This document shows, piece after piece, positions 20,559 through 30,627 of a stretch of DNA of 64,000 nucleotides. The DNA lies in NCBI GenBank assembly GCA_021464415.1, contig JAKCWG010000730.1:36001-100000 (forward strand), written 5' to 3'. How positions within the stretch are numbered: position 1 is the first letter of the stretch; each line of letters opens with the position of its first letter. A program made the position numbers and the translations under genes. Source of the DNA: Lonicera japonica. Lineage: Eukaryota; Streptophyta; Magnoliopsida; Dipsacales; Caprifoliaceae. Under the pieces are notes generated by a model, which was not told the origin of the DNA, did not search any database, and saw nothing but the letters and a program-made list of their open reading frames with translations.

Positions 20559-21737
20559 TGTGAGATTCCGGACCCGCGCGACCCGAGAGAAGAAAAGAGT
20601 CCTCATTCTCGGTTTTATTTGAAAAACGTGTTTTGTAGAGTCGCCAGTTTGTTTTACGAGAAAACAAACAAAAGATCGTACGAAGGATAATTCGAAAACG
20701 AACTATCTTTCATACGTTTGAAACCAGAGATTCATTTTGAAAATTGACTTTGCTAGGGTTCGGGAACTACGTTACGAATTGGGAAGGTGTTAGGCACCCA
20801 ATTCGCCCTTTCGGTCTCTTAATGGATCATGCATCTAATTCCTATTTTAGATATCTTGAAAGTAGTTCGAATGGTTTTCAGAATAGTCCTTTCCGGATAA
20901 ATTCAGTTTAAAATAATATTTTGAAATCAGACTCGAGCTTTGCGAGCGCCTACGTATTCATTCGAAGAATGAAATCAGAGTCTCGTAGTTCCTTTCGTTT
21001 GGAAACTGTTTTTGTATTTTTGTTTTTGTTTTGAAAACGTATCAAAACGGATTTTAGATTTCTTGTAAAACTTAGAAAGGATTTATTTGAAAGCAATGAA
21101 CTCCTTTGCAAGTTATCTAATTTTCTATATTAAAAATGAATACTTAAATGCGATATTGAAATTAAGAAAGGTTGTAGATAGACGTACCTGATGTGCTTGC
21201 CGAAGAAATGAGAGCCTTGCCTTGTTGCCTTGCTTGCTTCCTTCTCTCTCTCGAACTTTCTCTCTCAAGATTTTCTCTTTCTAAAAACTCTCTCTCAGAA
21301 ATTCTCTCGGAAACTTTCTCTCAGAATTTCTCTAAAATGACTCTCTAATAGAAAGAGTCCTCGTTCCTACTTACTAAAAACACTATTGAGTGTTGATGTC
21401 CCTAAAATGAGACCCCAAGGGTTCTATTTATAGGGAAAAATCCGCCAAAAATGCTCCAAAAGAGGCCAACCGCAGGGGGTAGCCGCATGGCGTGCGGCTA
21501 GGGCGTGCGATAAGGGTGTGCCAACCGTACGGTTGGCAGGTAGCCGTAGGGTTGGGTGTGCGACAGGCGGCGGCGGTATGTGCCAACCGTACGGTTGGGA
21601 GCCAACCGTTCGGTATATTCCTAACGCGCTCAAAAATCAGGATTTTTCCTAATGGCCTCTTGTATGCATGATGACTCAAGACTTGATGCGAAATGCTTGT
21701 TAGGTTCACATGAGAGTCGTGGATTGGGGTGTTCACA
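20559..21737 (-). mobile_element. Solo LTR A, Tat/Ogre type (same family as 38577-39771)
   Basis: On the plus strand it runs TGTGAGATTCCGG ... GGGTGTTCACA. This is the reverse complement of the LTR TGTGAACACC ... TTCTCACA found at 30628 and 38577. 'caact' precedes it (20554-20558) and recurs at 21736-21740, overlapping the last CA, so the TSD is good but two terminal bases are ambiguous. On the minus strand a TATA box lies at 21432-21424. Palindromes CCAACCGTACGGTTGG lie upstream at 21521-21536 and 21583-21598. It is embedded in the 3' LTR of the Athila-like element. Confidence 0.85.
21521..21598. promoter_or_regulatory. Two 16-bp perfect palindromes CCAACCGTACGGTTGG
   Basis: Copies lie at 21521-21536 and 21583-21598 in solo LTR A, with a degenerate half at 21602. 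They lie about 90-175 bp upstream of the minus-strand TATA box (21432-21424). The family's other LTR (38577) has the same motif. Confidence 0.6.
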
Positions 21738-21747
21738 ACTAGGCTTG

Positions 21748-21752
21748 CTCTT
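21748..21752 (+). repeat. TSD 'ctctt', left of solo LTR B
   Basis: Matches 22429-22433. The unoccupied site is visible in the other Athila LTR at about 26999-27003. Confidence 0.9.
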
Positions 21753-22428
21753 TGTGAGAATCCGGACCCGTGACCCGAGAAGAAGAGAAAGAGTCCTCGT
21801 TCTCGGTTTTATTTGAAAACGTGTTTTAGATTTCTTGTAAAACTTAGAAAGGATTTGTTTTGAAAGCAATGAACTTCTTTGCAAGTTATCTAATTTTCTG
21901 TATTAAAAAGTGAAATTAAATGCAGTACTGAAATTAAAGAGGGTTGTAGAAAATATACATGATGCGCTTGAAGAAAAAATAAGAACCTTGCCTTGATTGC
22001 TCCTTTCTCTCTCTAGAACTTTCTCTCTCTAGATTTTCTCTCTCTAGAAATTCTCTCTCTAATAATTTTGACAGAGTTTCTACTTTGCTAAAAACACTAT
22101 TGAGTGTTGATGTCCCAAAATGAGAGCCCAAAGGTCCTATTTATAGCAAAAATCTCGCCAAAAACGCTTCAAAAGAGGCCAACCGCAAGGGGTAGCCGCA
22201 AGGCGTACGGCTGGGGCGTGCGGCTAGGTGCCAACCGTGCGGCTAGGGAAAGTACCCCGTTCTAGTAAGCGAAATGGCAACAAGGTTGCGGTAGATTCCT
22301 GACGCGCTCGAAAAGCAAGGCTTCTCTTAGAGGTCTTCTATATGCATGGCGACTCAAGACCTGATGCATAAATGCTTGCTTGTATGAAAATCAAGTTTAC
22401 ACGAGAGTCGTGGATTGGGGTGTTCACA
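21753..22428 (-). mobile_element. Solo LTR B, Tat/Ogre type, internally deleted (676 bp)
   Basis: Same family and orientation as LTR A, ending GGGTGTTCACA. It lacks about 500 bp between 'gttttatttgaaaacgtgttt' and 'agatttcttgtaaaac' relative to copy A. TSD 'ctctt' is present on both sides. TATA (minus strand) is at about 22145-22137. The palindromes are degraded here ('ccaaccgtgcggctag'). Confidence 0.85.
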
Positions 22429-22433
22429 CTCTT
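22429..22433 (+). repeat. TSD 'ctctt', right of solo LTR B
   Basis: Matches 21748-21752. Confidence 0.9.
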
Positions 22434-22638
22434 GATCACCACATGCCCTGCCATTGTATCCCAAACCTACGAAAACATGGAATACTACAAAATATACACC
22501 AACTTGGGCCACGTTAGATACAACACTCGCTAAGGCATTAATCTCGAGATAAGTGGATAATTAGGCAGAATTAAAGCAACAAACGCGTCAAGCGACTCCG
22601 GGAAGGAGCTTAGACATGACAATATTATGCGTTTATCA
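22434..22638 (-). mobile_element. Start of Athila-2 3' LTR
   Basis: On the minus strand it begins TGATAAACGCATAATATTG right after the purine tract. It is nearly identical to 27210-27004. It is cut at 22434 by the solo LTR B insertion, with about 10 more bp between LTRs B and A. Confidence 0.85.
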
Positions 22639-23987
22639 ATTCCCCTCAACTTATTTCTTGCTAGTCCCTTAGCAAGACAAAAATTATAATTACAAAAATT
22701 AATAAACTAAACAAAAAATTGTTAACTTCTAAGTTTCCAAAGAAGACGAGTTGCATCTCTTGAAGGTTTTCAAAAATGATACCTACAAACATTAGAAGTT
22801 TGATCATGATGAATGATGAGAATGAAGATTCAAGTTTCAATTTGCAAAGCAAGAGGCATTACTATCAATTTTTCCAGAATGATGGATTTTTGAATGATCA
22901 TCTAATTCGCCTATCTCCTTTAGAACACAATCCCATATTCTCCAATGCTCACATACTAGACTTTGATTCAAGCAATTCAATATGAACACAAAGAGTCATA
23001 GTCATTCGAGAAGGAAAAGAGAACTTTTTCAAAAACAAAAGCTCTGAGATTTGTCAATTCTAAGCACTTTCTTTATCTTTTACTTGGAATATATGCTAAA
23101 TTAGATCAGGGTGGTTTTCATCTCTATGGGGGGCAGCGGTCTCACTTATCAAAATTTTCTCAAAATTCTGCTCATTCATTGGAGCTTGAAGGAAGCTATT
23201 CACCCTTTCCCATATGGTAACCTATACCCATCCATAATATTAGAAAAAGAGACTTAAGATTTAGTCAAGTGAAGCTTTAAGTCAATATTATGATAAAAGT
23301 CATCCAAGTTTTCAAAGTGCTATGCTTTTGTCCTCTCATTGGAGGATCTTTTCGAGAGAGCTTCCATCATTTTTGGACAAAAATTCCTCTTCTCTCAATG
23401 AAAATAAATCTAAGTGTTACAACCGAATTGGGAACAACCAAATCAATCTAGCATGTGGAACAGGCAAATATGACGGGATATGAGACTAAGCGGAGCAAAG
23501 CAATTTAGATTATCATTCAACATTCTATCTAGATCAAAGAATTCAAGCCAAAAGCTAATGAAACAATAGTCTTCATCGAACAAAATACCAATCAATCATC
23601 AATTTTTAAACTTCTAAAAAAACAAATTGAACAAATCTCTTCTACTCATGGAAATGAACAATAGCAAGCCAAACAAAATAAACACAAAATAACGTACCCC
23701 CCTCAACTTGAAACACACATTGTCCTCAATGTAAAGAGAACAATAACAACGCATGGAAGGGCTACATTGGCTTTGCTTTCCACGAGACAAAAAATAAGAG
23801 ATAAACAAAAACTATTCACAAAACGGGTTAGAATTAGAATTCAAAAGCAAAAACCATAATATTCAACCATTAAAACCAAGTTCTAAAGTTAACATCAAGT
23901 CTCAATTCTAATACAACCCAAAAGAAATAAAATAAAACTAAGCATAAATATAGTTAATTAAAGAGTTCTCAGGCTATCACATCATCA
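22639..23987 (-). other. Athila-2 3' noncoding region and PPT
   Basis: About 1.35 kb without ORFs lies between the 3' ORF and the 3' LTR. The PPT is at about 22655-22639 (minus 'aagttgaggggaa'). A second purine-rich motif, 'cattgaggacaatg' followed by 'caagttgaggggg', lies at 23730-23695. A 105-bp block at 23046-23150 is strongly conserved with 51378-51480 of the other Athila element. Confidence 0.7.
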
Positions 23988-25163
23988 TCACATCTCAGGG
24001 GGTGGGGGTGGGGGAAATCGACTGTAGAACTCCTCGAATTGACGGCGTATGAACTCCTGTTGAGCCGCCATATGAACCTCCACCCTAGAAGCAATCTCCG
24101 CCTCCATATGATCTTGGCGGACCAGCATATCATCTACCCTTGAGTTAAGAGCATCAAACCCCGTGTGCATTGTGGCATTCATTTGCTCAAATTGCTCTCT
24201 CAAGAATGCCATATTATCGTCAACAGGTCCCGTACTTTCTCTTCTTCTTCTCCTCGAAGGACCCGGAACGTCGGTTCCTGCCTCTTCTGGCGCTTCTTCC
24301 TCGGACTCAACTGGAGGTGCGGCCGAAGAACTTGGCCTATTTCTCAGTTGCCCGGCGGCTCTAGCCTGGGTGGACCTGTTTATCGGGGCCCACTGTATCT
24401 TTCTGACATCGGCGTCCCTTTCTTGGACACCCGCTTCCAAGCGAATGTGAGTCAGAAGCACGCCAAATTTGATAGTTTCGTTATGGGCCACCGTGTCATA
24501 GACTTTCATGATTTTTCGCATTATGTAGCGAACCAAAGAACACGGCCTATTGCGAGCAATTACATATAGAACATAGGCATGATAGGTGTACAAATGTTGA
24601 ATGTGCGAGGTGGGATCTAACGCATTGGCTACAACAAGCCACAGGGTCCTGAATTGTGGTGCTAAATTGTTCCTATCGAATTGCGTGCCAATCCAAGTCA
24701 TTGGACGACCGGTTAAGAACGTAGCCAACTCGTCATCAGTGGGGTATACAATACGGGCTGAATGAGGGAGGTCATAGTTGCCATCCGGCAATGCCGGAAT
24801 CCCCGTGACTCTACTAACAACCTCGAGGTTGAATTGTACAGTTCTCCCACGCACGTGGGCAACATAGGCATAAGTAGCATTGGGCACACGCACCAAGCTT
24901 GCAACAAATTCGCGACAAAGAGTGAGATTACATTGATTACCTGTTTGTCGCAAATATTGCACCCACCCCTCGTGTCTTTCGAATGTTCCCATTTGCGGGA
25001 AATCGTGCAAGGCACCAATAATCACGGGCCTCTCGATCATCACAGCCCGGTTCCTAAAAGCATACTTCCACCAATCGTACTCCTGACGGCTACGGAACCC
25101 GCGATAGCCACCCCTTGCGGCTTGGAGTTCTTCTGGCTTGTTAACTGGAGCAATGGCAGCCAT
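23988..25163 (-). CDS. Athila-type 3' ORF protein (putative plant transposon protein), intact, 391 aa
   Basis: The uninterrupted frame starts at the ATG at 25163, downstream of a pyrimidine-rich leader. Residues about 20-260 form a globular domain with 'LCREFVASL', 'TLWLVVANALDPTSH' and 'KFGVLLTHIRLEAGV', closely matched by the broken ORF at 49365-50448. That wide family is known as a retrotransposon-associated 'putative plant transposon protein'. Residues about 290-312 are acidic and then basic (SRRRRRE), a possible nuclear signal. About 315-375 is coiled-coil-like, ending in a proline run. No signal peptide or membrane span is evident, so the classical 'env-like' label of this position is not supported. 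The function is unknown. Its neighbours are pol remnants, so it survives after pol loss. Confidence 0.75.
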   Translation of the reverse strand: MAAIAPVNKPEELQAARGGYRGFRSRQEYDWWKYAFRNRAVMIERPVIIGALHDFPQMGTFERHEGWVQYLRQTGNQCNLTLCREFVASLVRVPNATYAYVAHVRGRTVQFNLEVVSRVTGIPALPDGNYDLPHSARIVYPTDDELATFLTGRPMTWIGTQFDRNNLAPQFRTLWLVVANALDPTSHIQHLYTYHAYVLYVIARNRPCSLVRYIMRKIMKVYDTVAHNETIKFGVLLTHIRLEAGVQERDADVRKIQWAPINRSTQARAAGQLRNRPSSSAAPPVESEEEAPEEAGTDVPGPSRRRRRESTGPVDDNMAFLREQFEQMNATMHTGFDALNSRVDDMLVRQDHMEAEIASRVEVHMAAQQEFIRRQFEEFYSRFPPPPPPEM

Positions 25164-25448
25164 TGATGTGGGGAGAATGGAGAAATGTAGAGGAACTTCG
25201 AAAATTGGGGGACTAGGGCTCGAAATTGGGGGTTTGGGGTTTTAGAGAGAGAAAGAGGTGTTGATGATAGATGGGTGTGGTGTTTGGGGGTGAAATTGAG
25301 TGATAATGGAGGGGGAAATGCTAGGGGAGGGTTTAATTTGATGATGATTGAAGGTTTGGAGGAGGAAGATGGAGAGAAATGGGAGTTAGAGAGAAGATGG
25401 GGCACGATTTTGGGGTTTAAGAAACGGCTGCTCTGTTTTTAAGAGGGA

Positions 25449-25614
25449 CCATGATCGATCATGGCTTTGCCCATGATCGATCGTGGAAGTCCACTGCCGC
25501 AGGAAAAGTTAACCATGATCGATCATGGCTTTGCCCATGATCGATCACGGAAGTCCACTGCCTCCAAAATTCGATCCCATGATCGATCATGGCTTTGCCC
25601 ATGATCAATCATGC
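25449..25614. promoter_or_regulatory. Three pairs of CCATGATCGATCATGG palindromes before the Athila-2 ORF
   Basis: 16-bp palindromes lie at 25449, 25471, 25513, 25535, 25577 and 25599. They are grouped in pairs separated by 'ctttgc' and repeated with a 'aagtccactgcc' tail as a unit of about 64 bp. The left member of each pair is perfect. The array lies between the pol end and the 3' ORF, about 290-450 bp upstream of its ATG. The same paired motif is in this element's LTR (26855-26956). An internal promoter role is inferred. Confidence 0.6.
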
Positions 25615-25777
25615 CTTCAACAAAAAATTTTTCATGACATTTCTTCACTTGAAAACACCTTTCCACTCCCCCTAACTTGGTCCGGTTCGATCCAATTTCA
25701 CCCGAACCTCCGAAACAAATTCCTGAAACTCAAAAATTCTACAAAAAAACATTATTTACACAATCGACCTATGCTTG

Positions 25778-26160
25778 TTAGGCATAAGTCGGGTCTTCGA
25801 GAGGGATGGACTCCTCTCGACTTGGGAATTCCAAAAATGGCTTTAAACGTTGTCCATTTACTTTAAAAACATAGCCGATTTTGGGATCCTCAACTTGCAC
25901 AGCCCCAAAAGGAAATACATGACGGACAATGTATGGGCCGGTCCAACGAGACTTCAATTTCCCGGGGAAGAGATGCAAACGAGTATCATAAACAAGAAGT
26001 TTGTGCCCAAGTTTGAATTATTTCCTTAAAATAGATTTATCATGAAAGATTTTGGCACGTTCCTTGCTTATCTTCGCATTATCATATGCATCTCTTCTCA
26101 ATTCCTCGATTTCATCAATTTGCAACTTACGGTCAAGCCCGGCTTTTTCGAAATTACAAT
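25778..26160 (-). pseudogene. Athila-2 integrase/pol C-terminal end
   Basis: The minus strand reads 'NFEKAGLDRKLQIDEIEEL...AKIFHDKS', then after one stop 'KLGHKLLVYDTRLHLFPGKLKSRWTGPYIV', ending '...SIPLEDPTYA'. This is the integrase C-terminal region of Athila/Tat polyproteins (R-L-x-L-F-P-G-K-L-x-S-R-W-x-G-P). The catalytic DDE core is absent. The break just upstream at about 26165 joins it directly to LTR-like sequence. Confidence 0.8.
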
Positions 26161-26165
26161 TAACC

Positions 26166-27210
26166 ATATTAGTTGCCCACTATGATTTGTAATCAAAGAT
26201 AAAGAGTCTAAGTATCACATAAAGTGTAAGAAGCACTCAATATATCAATAAATGAATCAAAGATAAGCTAAACAAATTTATAATCCATCTATGGAGTTTT
26301 AAGAACTATTCATAATTTCTACGAAGAGGAAAAAGCTCCATGGATGGGGGAAAAAGACTACAAACTTTCTAGAACCATATAACTATGTTGTATGTTCATA
26401 AACAACCAAGCACTAAATATACAAGGCATATAAAGTCTTAATTTAATATGAGTATACCTAGAAAGCTTGTAACAATGGAGGAAATGAAGAAGAAAAGGAT
26501 CTACAATTATTTCTCAAACTTTAAACATGGATTGAGCCATAAATCACCAAATATTATATCGCAATCAACTTCCGTAACCTTAGTAGGAGACTACTCCATA
26601 ATAGATGCAAGAACAAATATTATAGAAGAAGAAATCATTCTTACAAATCAAAAACTTACAATGGAGAAATGAAGAACAATGAACAAAATGGCTCTCCCTT
26701 CTCTCTAAAACTTGTACAAAAAAACTAGATATCTTAGCCTAGAAGCTAAGAATTCTATTATATATTAAAAAGGGGCAAAATATCTAAACAAATATCTAAA
26801 ATAGCTTGAACCACAAAATAGCCCATTTTGGGTGTGAAATGAGTAAGTTGGAAGCCATGATCGATCATGGCTTTGCCCATGATCGATCATGAAAGTGTTC
26901 TGCCAGAAATTTTGCAAGCCATGATCGATCATGGCTTTGCCCATGATCGATCATGGGTCTGGAACTTGTCACTCAGCACATTTGTAAGCTACTAGGCTTG
27001 CTCTTGATCACCACATGCCCTGCCATTGTATCCCAAACCTACGAAAACATGGAATACTAAAAAATATACACCAACTTGGGCCACGTTAGATACAACACTC
27101 GCTAAGGCATTAATCTCGAGATAAGTGGATAATTAGGCAGAATTAAAGCAACAAACGCGTCAAGCGACTCCGGGAAGGCGCTTAGACATGACAATATTAT
27201 GCGTTTATCA
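26166..27210 (-). mobile_element. Athila-2 5' LTR (3' edge truncated or unclear)
   Basis: Starts TGATAAACGC at 27210 (minus). U3 holds palindrome pairs (26956-26855). A TATA-like 'aatatataat' lies near 26765, and a leader with 'agagagaaggg' lies near 26700. No Athila primer site (tggcgccgttgcc) is found before pol sequence begins at about 26160, so the deletion took the LTR end or PBS together with gag-pol. Confidence 0.7.
26855..26956. promoter_or_regulatory. Two pairs of CCATGATCGATCATGG palindromes in the Athila-2 LTR
   Basis: Copies lie at 26855, 26877, 26919 and 26941, paired by the same 'ctttgc' spacer as in the internal array. They lie about 90-200 bp upstream (minus sense) of the TATA-like site near 26765. 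Confidence 0.6.
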
Positions 27211-27540
27211 ATCTCAAAGTACAAAAGAAGAGCTGTTTTTTTTTACCCCTTGTGATTATTTATATGATGTCTTTGATTTAATATACTTAGTGGCAACTAG
27301 AGCAAATTTTAATAGAAAAAAAATTGTCAAACAAAATAGTGGCGGTGGAAATAAGGTTACGGTCGCGTGGAACTGAAGAGATGTGTAGATTTGAGAATAA
27401 TAGGCGGTAATTTTTTTTCCCCGAAAGAAAGTATCGAAATAAACAAATGATAGAAGAAAATGTCATTTAACTATGGATTTAATAAAACGACGTGGTTTTG
27501 ATATTATTTTAAATGAGAATAAATTTAAACCATCAGATAT
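27211..27540. other. Unassigned AT-rich spacer
   Basis: Between the Athila-2 LTR and the RTE fragment. No gene or repeat is recognised. Confidence 0.4.
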
Positions 27541-27918
27541 AACTAAATGTAGCTGAGATGAGAATGTTGAGATGGATGAGTGGCAAAAATAGGAAAGATA
27601 GGATCAGGAATGATACCATCAGAGAGGGAGTCGGGGTGGCACCTATTACAGAAAAGATGGTTGAATCTCGACTTAAATGGTTTGGGCATGTAGGGAGGAG
27701 ACCAGTAGATGCCGTGGTAAGGAGAGTTGATCATATGGAGGGAAGCCTAATTGTTAGAGGCAGAGGAAGACCGAGAAAAACTATAGGTGAAACTATTAAG
27801 AAAGATTTAGAGGCAAATGGTTTCACTATAGATATGATTCACGACAGGCCACTATGGCGTCGTTTGATCCATGTAGCCGACCCCACCTAGTGGGATAAAG
27901 GCTTGTTGTTGTTGTAGA
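27541..27918 (+). mobile_element. 5'-truncated RTE-type LINE, RT C-terminus and 3' tail
   Basis: The plus frame (Met at 27558) reads 'RMLRWMSGKNRKDRIRNDTI', 'RLKWFGHVGRRP', 'RGRGRPRKT' and 'LWRRLIHVADPT', then a stop. This is the usual end of plant RTE (BovB-like) polyproteins. The 3' terminus 'gggataaaggcttgttgttgttg' with its TTG repeats is diagnostic. The catalytic RT and endonuclease are absent, so it is dead on arrival. Confidence 0.85.
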
Positions 27919-28572
27919 TATAAATAAAGGGTATAAATTTAAGCAACTCTCCTTTATCACTCTAGAGGAGCCAATAGGTATTTGAGTTGTATAAAGTATT
28001 ACCGTTAATGTTATTGTAATTTGTAGTCCTGTTAATATATTTAATTTTGTGTGTTTTGAATTCCCTACCCCCCCCCCCCCCACCACCAAATGGATTGGCT
28101 CGACCCCTGTGCACATACTACGGAAACTATGCAAGGAAGACTTTAGCCGCAAAAATTAAATTTCACTACTAACTAATACTTGATACAATACCAATCTATC
28201 TATTGGTGACATTGGTCTTCACCGGTAAAACCAACCCAAAGATTCGCCACTAAAGAACATTTTAGGTGCAAAACATCTTATCATCCTAATTAATTATCGT
28301 ACCGAATCTTGTATATATCAACTACCAAAACATCATAACACTACGTATTAACATTTGTTGATATTCATCGAAGACTGTCACAGTGGCGTACTCTACTCTC
28401 TGATTGATTAATATTCTCACTTCATTAAATATCTGTGTATTATAGTGCCTGCTAGATAAAGTGTTTTTTGTTGATGAGAATTATATTGGACATATCAACC
28501 AATCACAACGTAAAGTTATTGGAACACTAATTCTGTAAGAGAACAAATTTAAACACAGAACGGTGTACATAC

Positions 28573-28900
28573 CTGCAGCAGCAGCACCAACAACAGTAGC
28601 ATTCGAATTCCTTACACTGAGTTGCAACCTAGTTATATATTGAGGATGAGAGGCATAAAAATCAGAGAGAGCCATTTTTATACACCTCAAACTCATCTTC
28701 CCAATATCTGTGTCAGTGTCAATTACAACTCCAACCCTTACTAGGATTTTACCACTTGTACTATTACTCCCTTTATCACCCGTTTCCTTTCCCAAAATCA
28801 ACATTGAATTTCCTAACAAAGAAAGTACAATAATGAGGAATTTGGCTGCTGGTAATAGTAGTTTACGATTCCTCATCTCTATCTTTTTGATTTTTCTCAA
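28573..28900 (-). pseudogene. Glutamate receptor-like (GLR) gene, first exon only
   Basis: The minus frame has Met at 28900 (or 28876), a hydrophobic signal peptide ('KFLIIVLSLLG'), then 'VRVGVVIDTDTDIGKMSLRC' and 'MALSDFYASHPQYITRL', ending at 'VVGAAAA'. This is the start of the amino-terminal, ANF-receptor-like ligand-binding domain of plant GLR channels (clade 2-like). The exon ends GCAG|GTATG at 28573, a consensus donor. Homologous intron-like sequence follows. No further GLR exons are found down to the RTE at 27918, so the gene is truncated here. A MITE ends 26 bp upstream of the first ATG. Confidence 0.8.
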
Positions 28901-28926
28901 TGCTAGCTATGGCTATATATATATAT

Positions 28927-29253
28927 GAGTTATTTACATTTTCACTCCCTAAAGTTTTGCTGCATTTTCACTTTGATCCATCAAGTTCAGTCTTCGCCAG
29001 TTGCATACATAAAGTTTGATACATTGTCAATTTAGTTCAAAATCCAACTTGACAGAAAATAACATGTATCGCATTGGTCAGCCGCATGTGTTATTTTTAT
29101 TCCAAAAAAAAAAATTTGATTTTCGACTAAAGTGACAACGGGATCAAACTTTGTAGGTTGAAATAGAATTGCTAACATGGAATTTCAATGGACCAAAGTA
29201 AAATTGTAATCATATAAATTTGAAGGGTCTAAACTCCGAAGTGTAAATAACTC
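28927..29253. mobile_element. MITE, 327 bp, TIR GAGTTATTTACA
   Basis: Starts GAGTTATTTACATTTTCACT and ends AGTGTAAATAACTC, giving terminal inverted repeats of about 11-15 bp. There is no coding capacity. It sits in a TATATAT context on both sides, so the TSD is probably AT-rich but its length is ambiguous. It is absent from GLR copy A. Superfamily not assigned. Confidence 0.75.
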
Positions 29254-29712
29254 TATATATTGAAATATCTACTTAATTTGCTTTTTCTTTTTTTCGACTT
29301 TTAGTGGTTCTGGATGGTGCTCCCAAAAACTGTTTGAACGAGTCCAAGGTAGAATTTTACGACTGATTGAGGTTTAGATTCCGTCTCATAACAATAAATC
29401 AGAATTTAGATTCTATCTGATAATTAATTTATTTGAACAGTTCAAAAATAGATAAAGAAAAGTCCGTCACGCGAGAAGTGTACGTACTATTGCAAAAGAT
29501 TCAAATGATTAAGATGCCTAGTTTGTGCTCTTTGTAGTAAAGTCCAAGTTCCTTCGGTTTGAACTGGTTTATACTCCGACCATTCAAAAATGTATGAATA
29601 TATCTATTCAACTGGACCCGAAAGTGATGTATTTAGGGTCTATTTGATAACATGTAAAAATTTTTTTTTTTTTTTTATAAGAAGTTGGAAAATAAGTTAA
29701 AACATGTTATTA

Positions 29713-30627
29713 TTAAATAATCATTCAATTAAATTAAAATTAAAATAAAATTAAGTAGGCATTCAATAGGATAATCTCCCCTACCTCAATCAAGAACTGC
29801 TGGGTTTTTTTCTTCCCCTCTTTCTTCTTTCTTCTCTCTCCGGCACATCTCCCTTTATCTCAAATTTCTCTCTCTATACATATATATTTTATTTTATTTT
29901 TTTCAAAATTTAAAAGTTGAAAACAAGGACAATTATACCACTTACTTTAAGCAAATAATTTCACCCAAAATAAATAACAATAATAGAGGAAATGGAAACA
30001 CATCTAGAATATTCTCAAAATTCAAATTTTCCTTATCTTATTCTTCTGTTTAAAAGTAAAATACAACTATTTTTCTTAAAAATATGGGATTTCACAATCT
30101 ATCTCCAATAAATAAATTTCGTCCCGAAATTTCAAACAACATTTATTAGAATTTTCTAACTTGAAATATGGGTTTAACAAGGGTTTTGTTTATACCAGGT
30201 AACTCAGAAACCTTCTCTTAATCTCTTTTCCAGGTTGTTTCGATAAAACCTCGATGTTATCTAGCGAGCCTTCTACACAAGCAAGTTGAGAACCAACAAT
30301 TTGTATATAAAGATTATTATAATTGTTTTGTTTAATAATACGTTCTATCGCATCCATAATAAGACTAGGCCCTTTATCACTGAAAGTTGCAAAAGCGCTT
30401 ATGTCAAGACATTTTTCTTTATCAATATCGATTTTTTGTCATTCAGGAGGAGGGTGTACGGCCCTAACAATTCCTGATTCAGTATTCCAAGATTTAAAAA
30501 AAAAACAAGAATAATAAGGACAATTAGACCACTTACTTTAAGTAATAAATTCACCTAAAATAATATAACCATAATATAAGAAATGGAAACACATCTAGAA
30601 TATTCTCAAAAAATAAAATTTTCCTTA
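29713..30627. other. AT-rich spacer with a direct duplication of about 115 bp
   Basis: 29923-30038 is repeated at about 30509-30627 ('aaggacaatta.accacttacttta', then 'gaaatggaaacacatctaga'). The second copy is cut at its end by the Ogre-like element. No gene is recognised. Confidence 0.6.

Larger units (their letters stand above)
21738..27210 (-). mobile_element. Deleted Athila-like Ty3/gypsy element (Athila-2)
   Basis: The minus-strand element begins at 27210 with TGATAAACGC, the LTR start also used by the plus-strand Athila at 41068. 5'-to-3': LTR (27210 to about 26166, 3' edge unclear), pol C-terminus (about 26160-25778), palindromic spacer (25614-25449), an intact ORF (25163-23988), a long 3' noncoding region, PPT (about 22655-22639) and 3' LTR (from 22638, broken by solo LTRs A and B). 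The primer binding site, gag, protease, RT, RNase H and most of integrase are gone, so it is non-autonomous. Confidence 0.8.
27985..29712 (-). repeat. GLR-locus-derived segment, copy B
   Basis: Counterpart of 15870-17810. It has the empty site for the young Cassandra near 28318 and keeps GLR exon 1 and a MITE, which copy A lacks. A C run at about 28070-28083 and a T run at about 29658-29676 are local. Confidence 0.8.

Noticed and set aside
21424..21736. Minus-strand ORFs of 69 and 102 codons
   Set aside because: They lie inside solo LTR A and encode translations of the palindromic U3. Not genes.
23988..25163. Envelope-like protein label for the Athila 3' ORF
   Set aside because: No signal peptide, transmembrane span or glycoprotein-like features are visible. 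Position alone is not enough.
24163..25166. Plus-strand ORFs opposite the Athila-2 3' ORF
   Set aside because: They are antisense shadows of the intact minus-strand 391-residue frame.
28481..28572. Continuation of the GLR frame past the splice donor
   Set aside because: The GLR similarity stops exactly at a GCAG|GTATG donor. The rest matches intron-like sequence shared with copy A.
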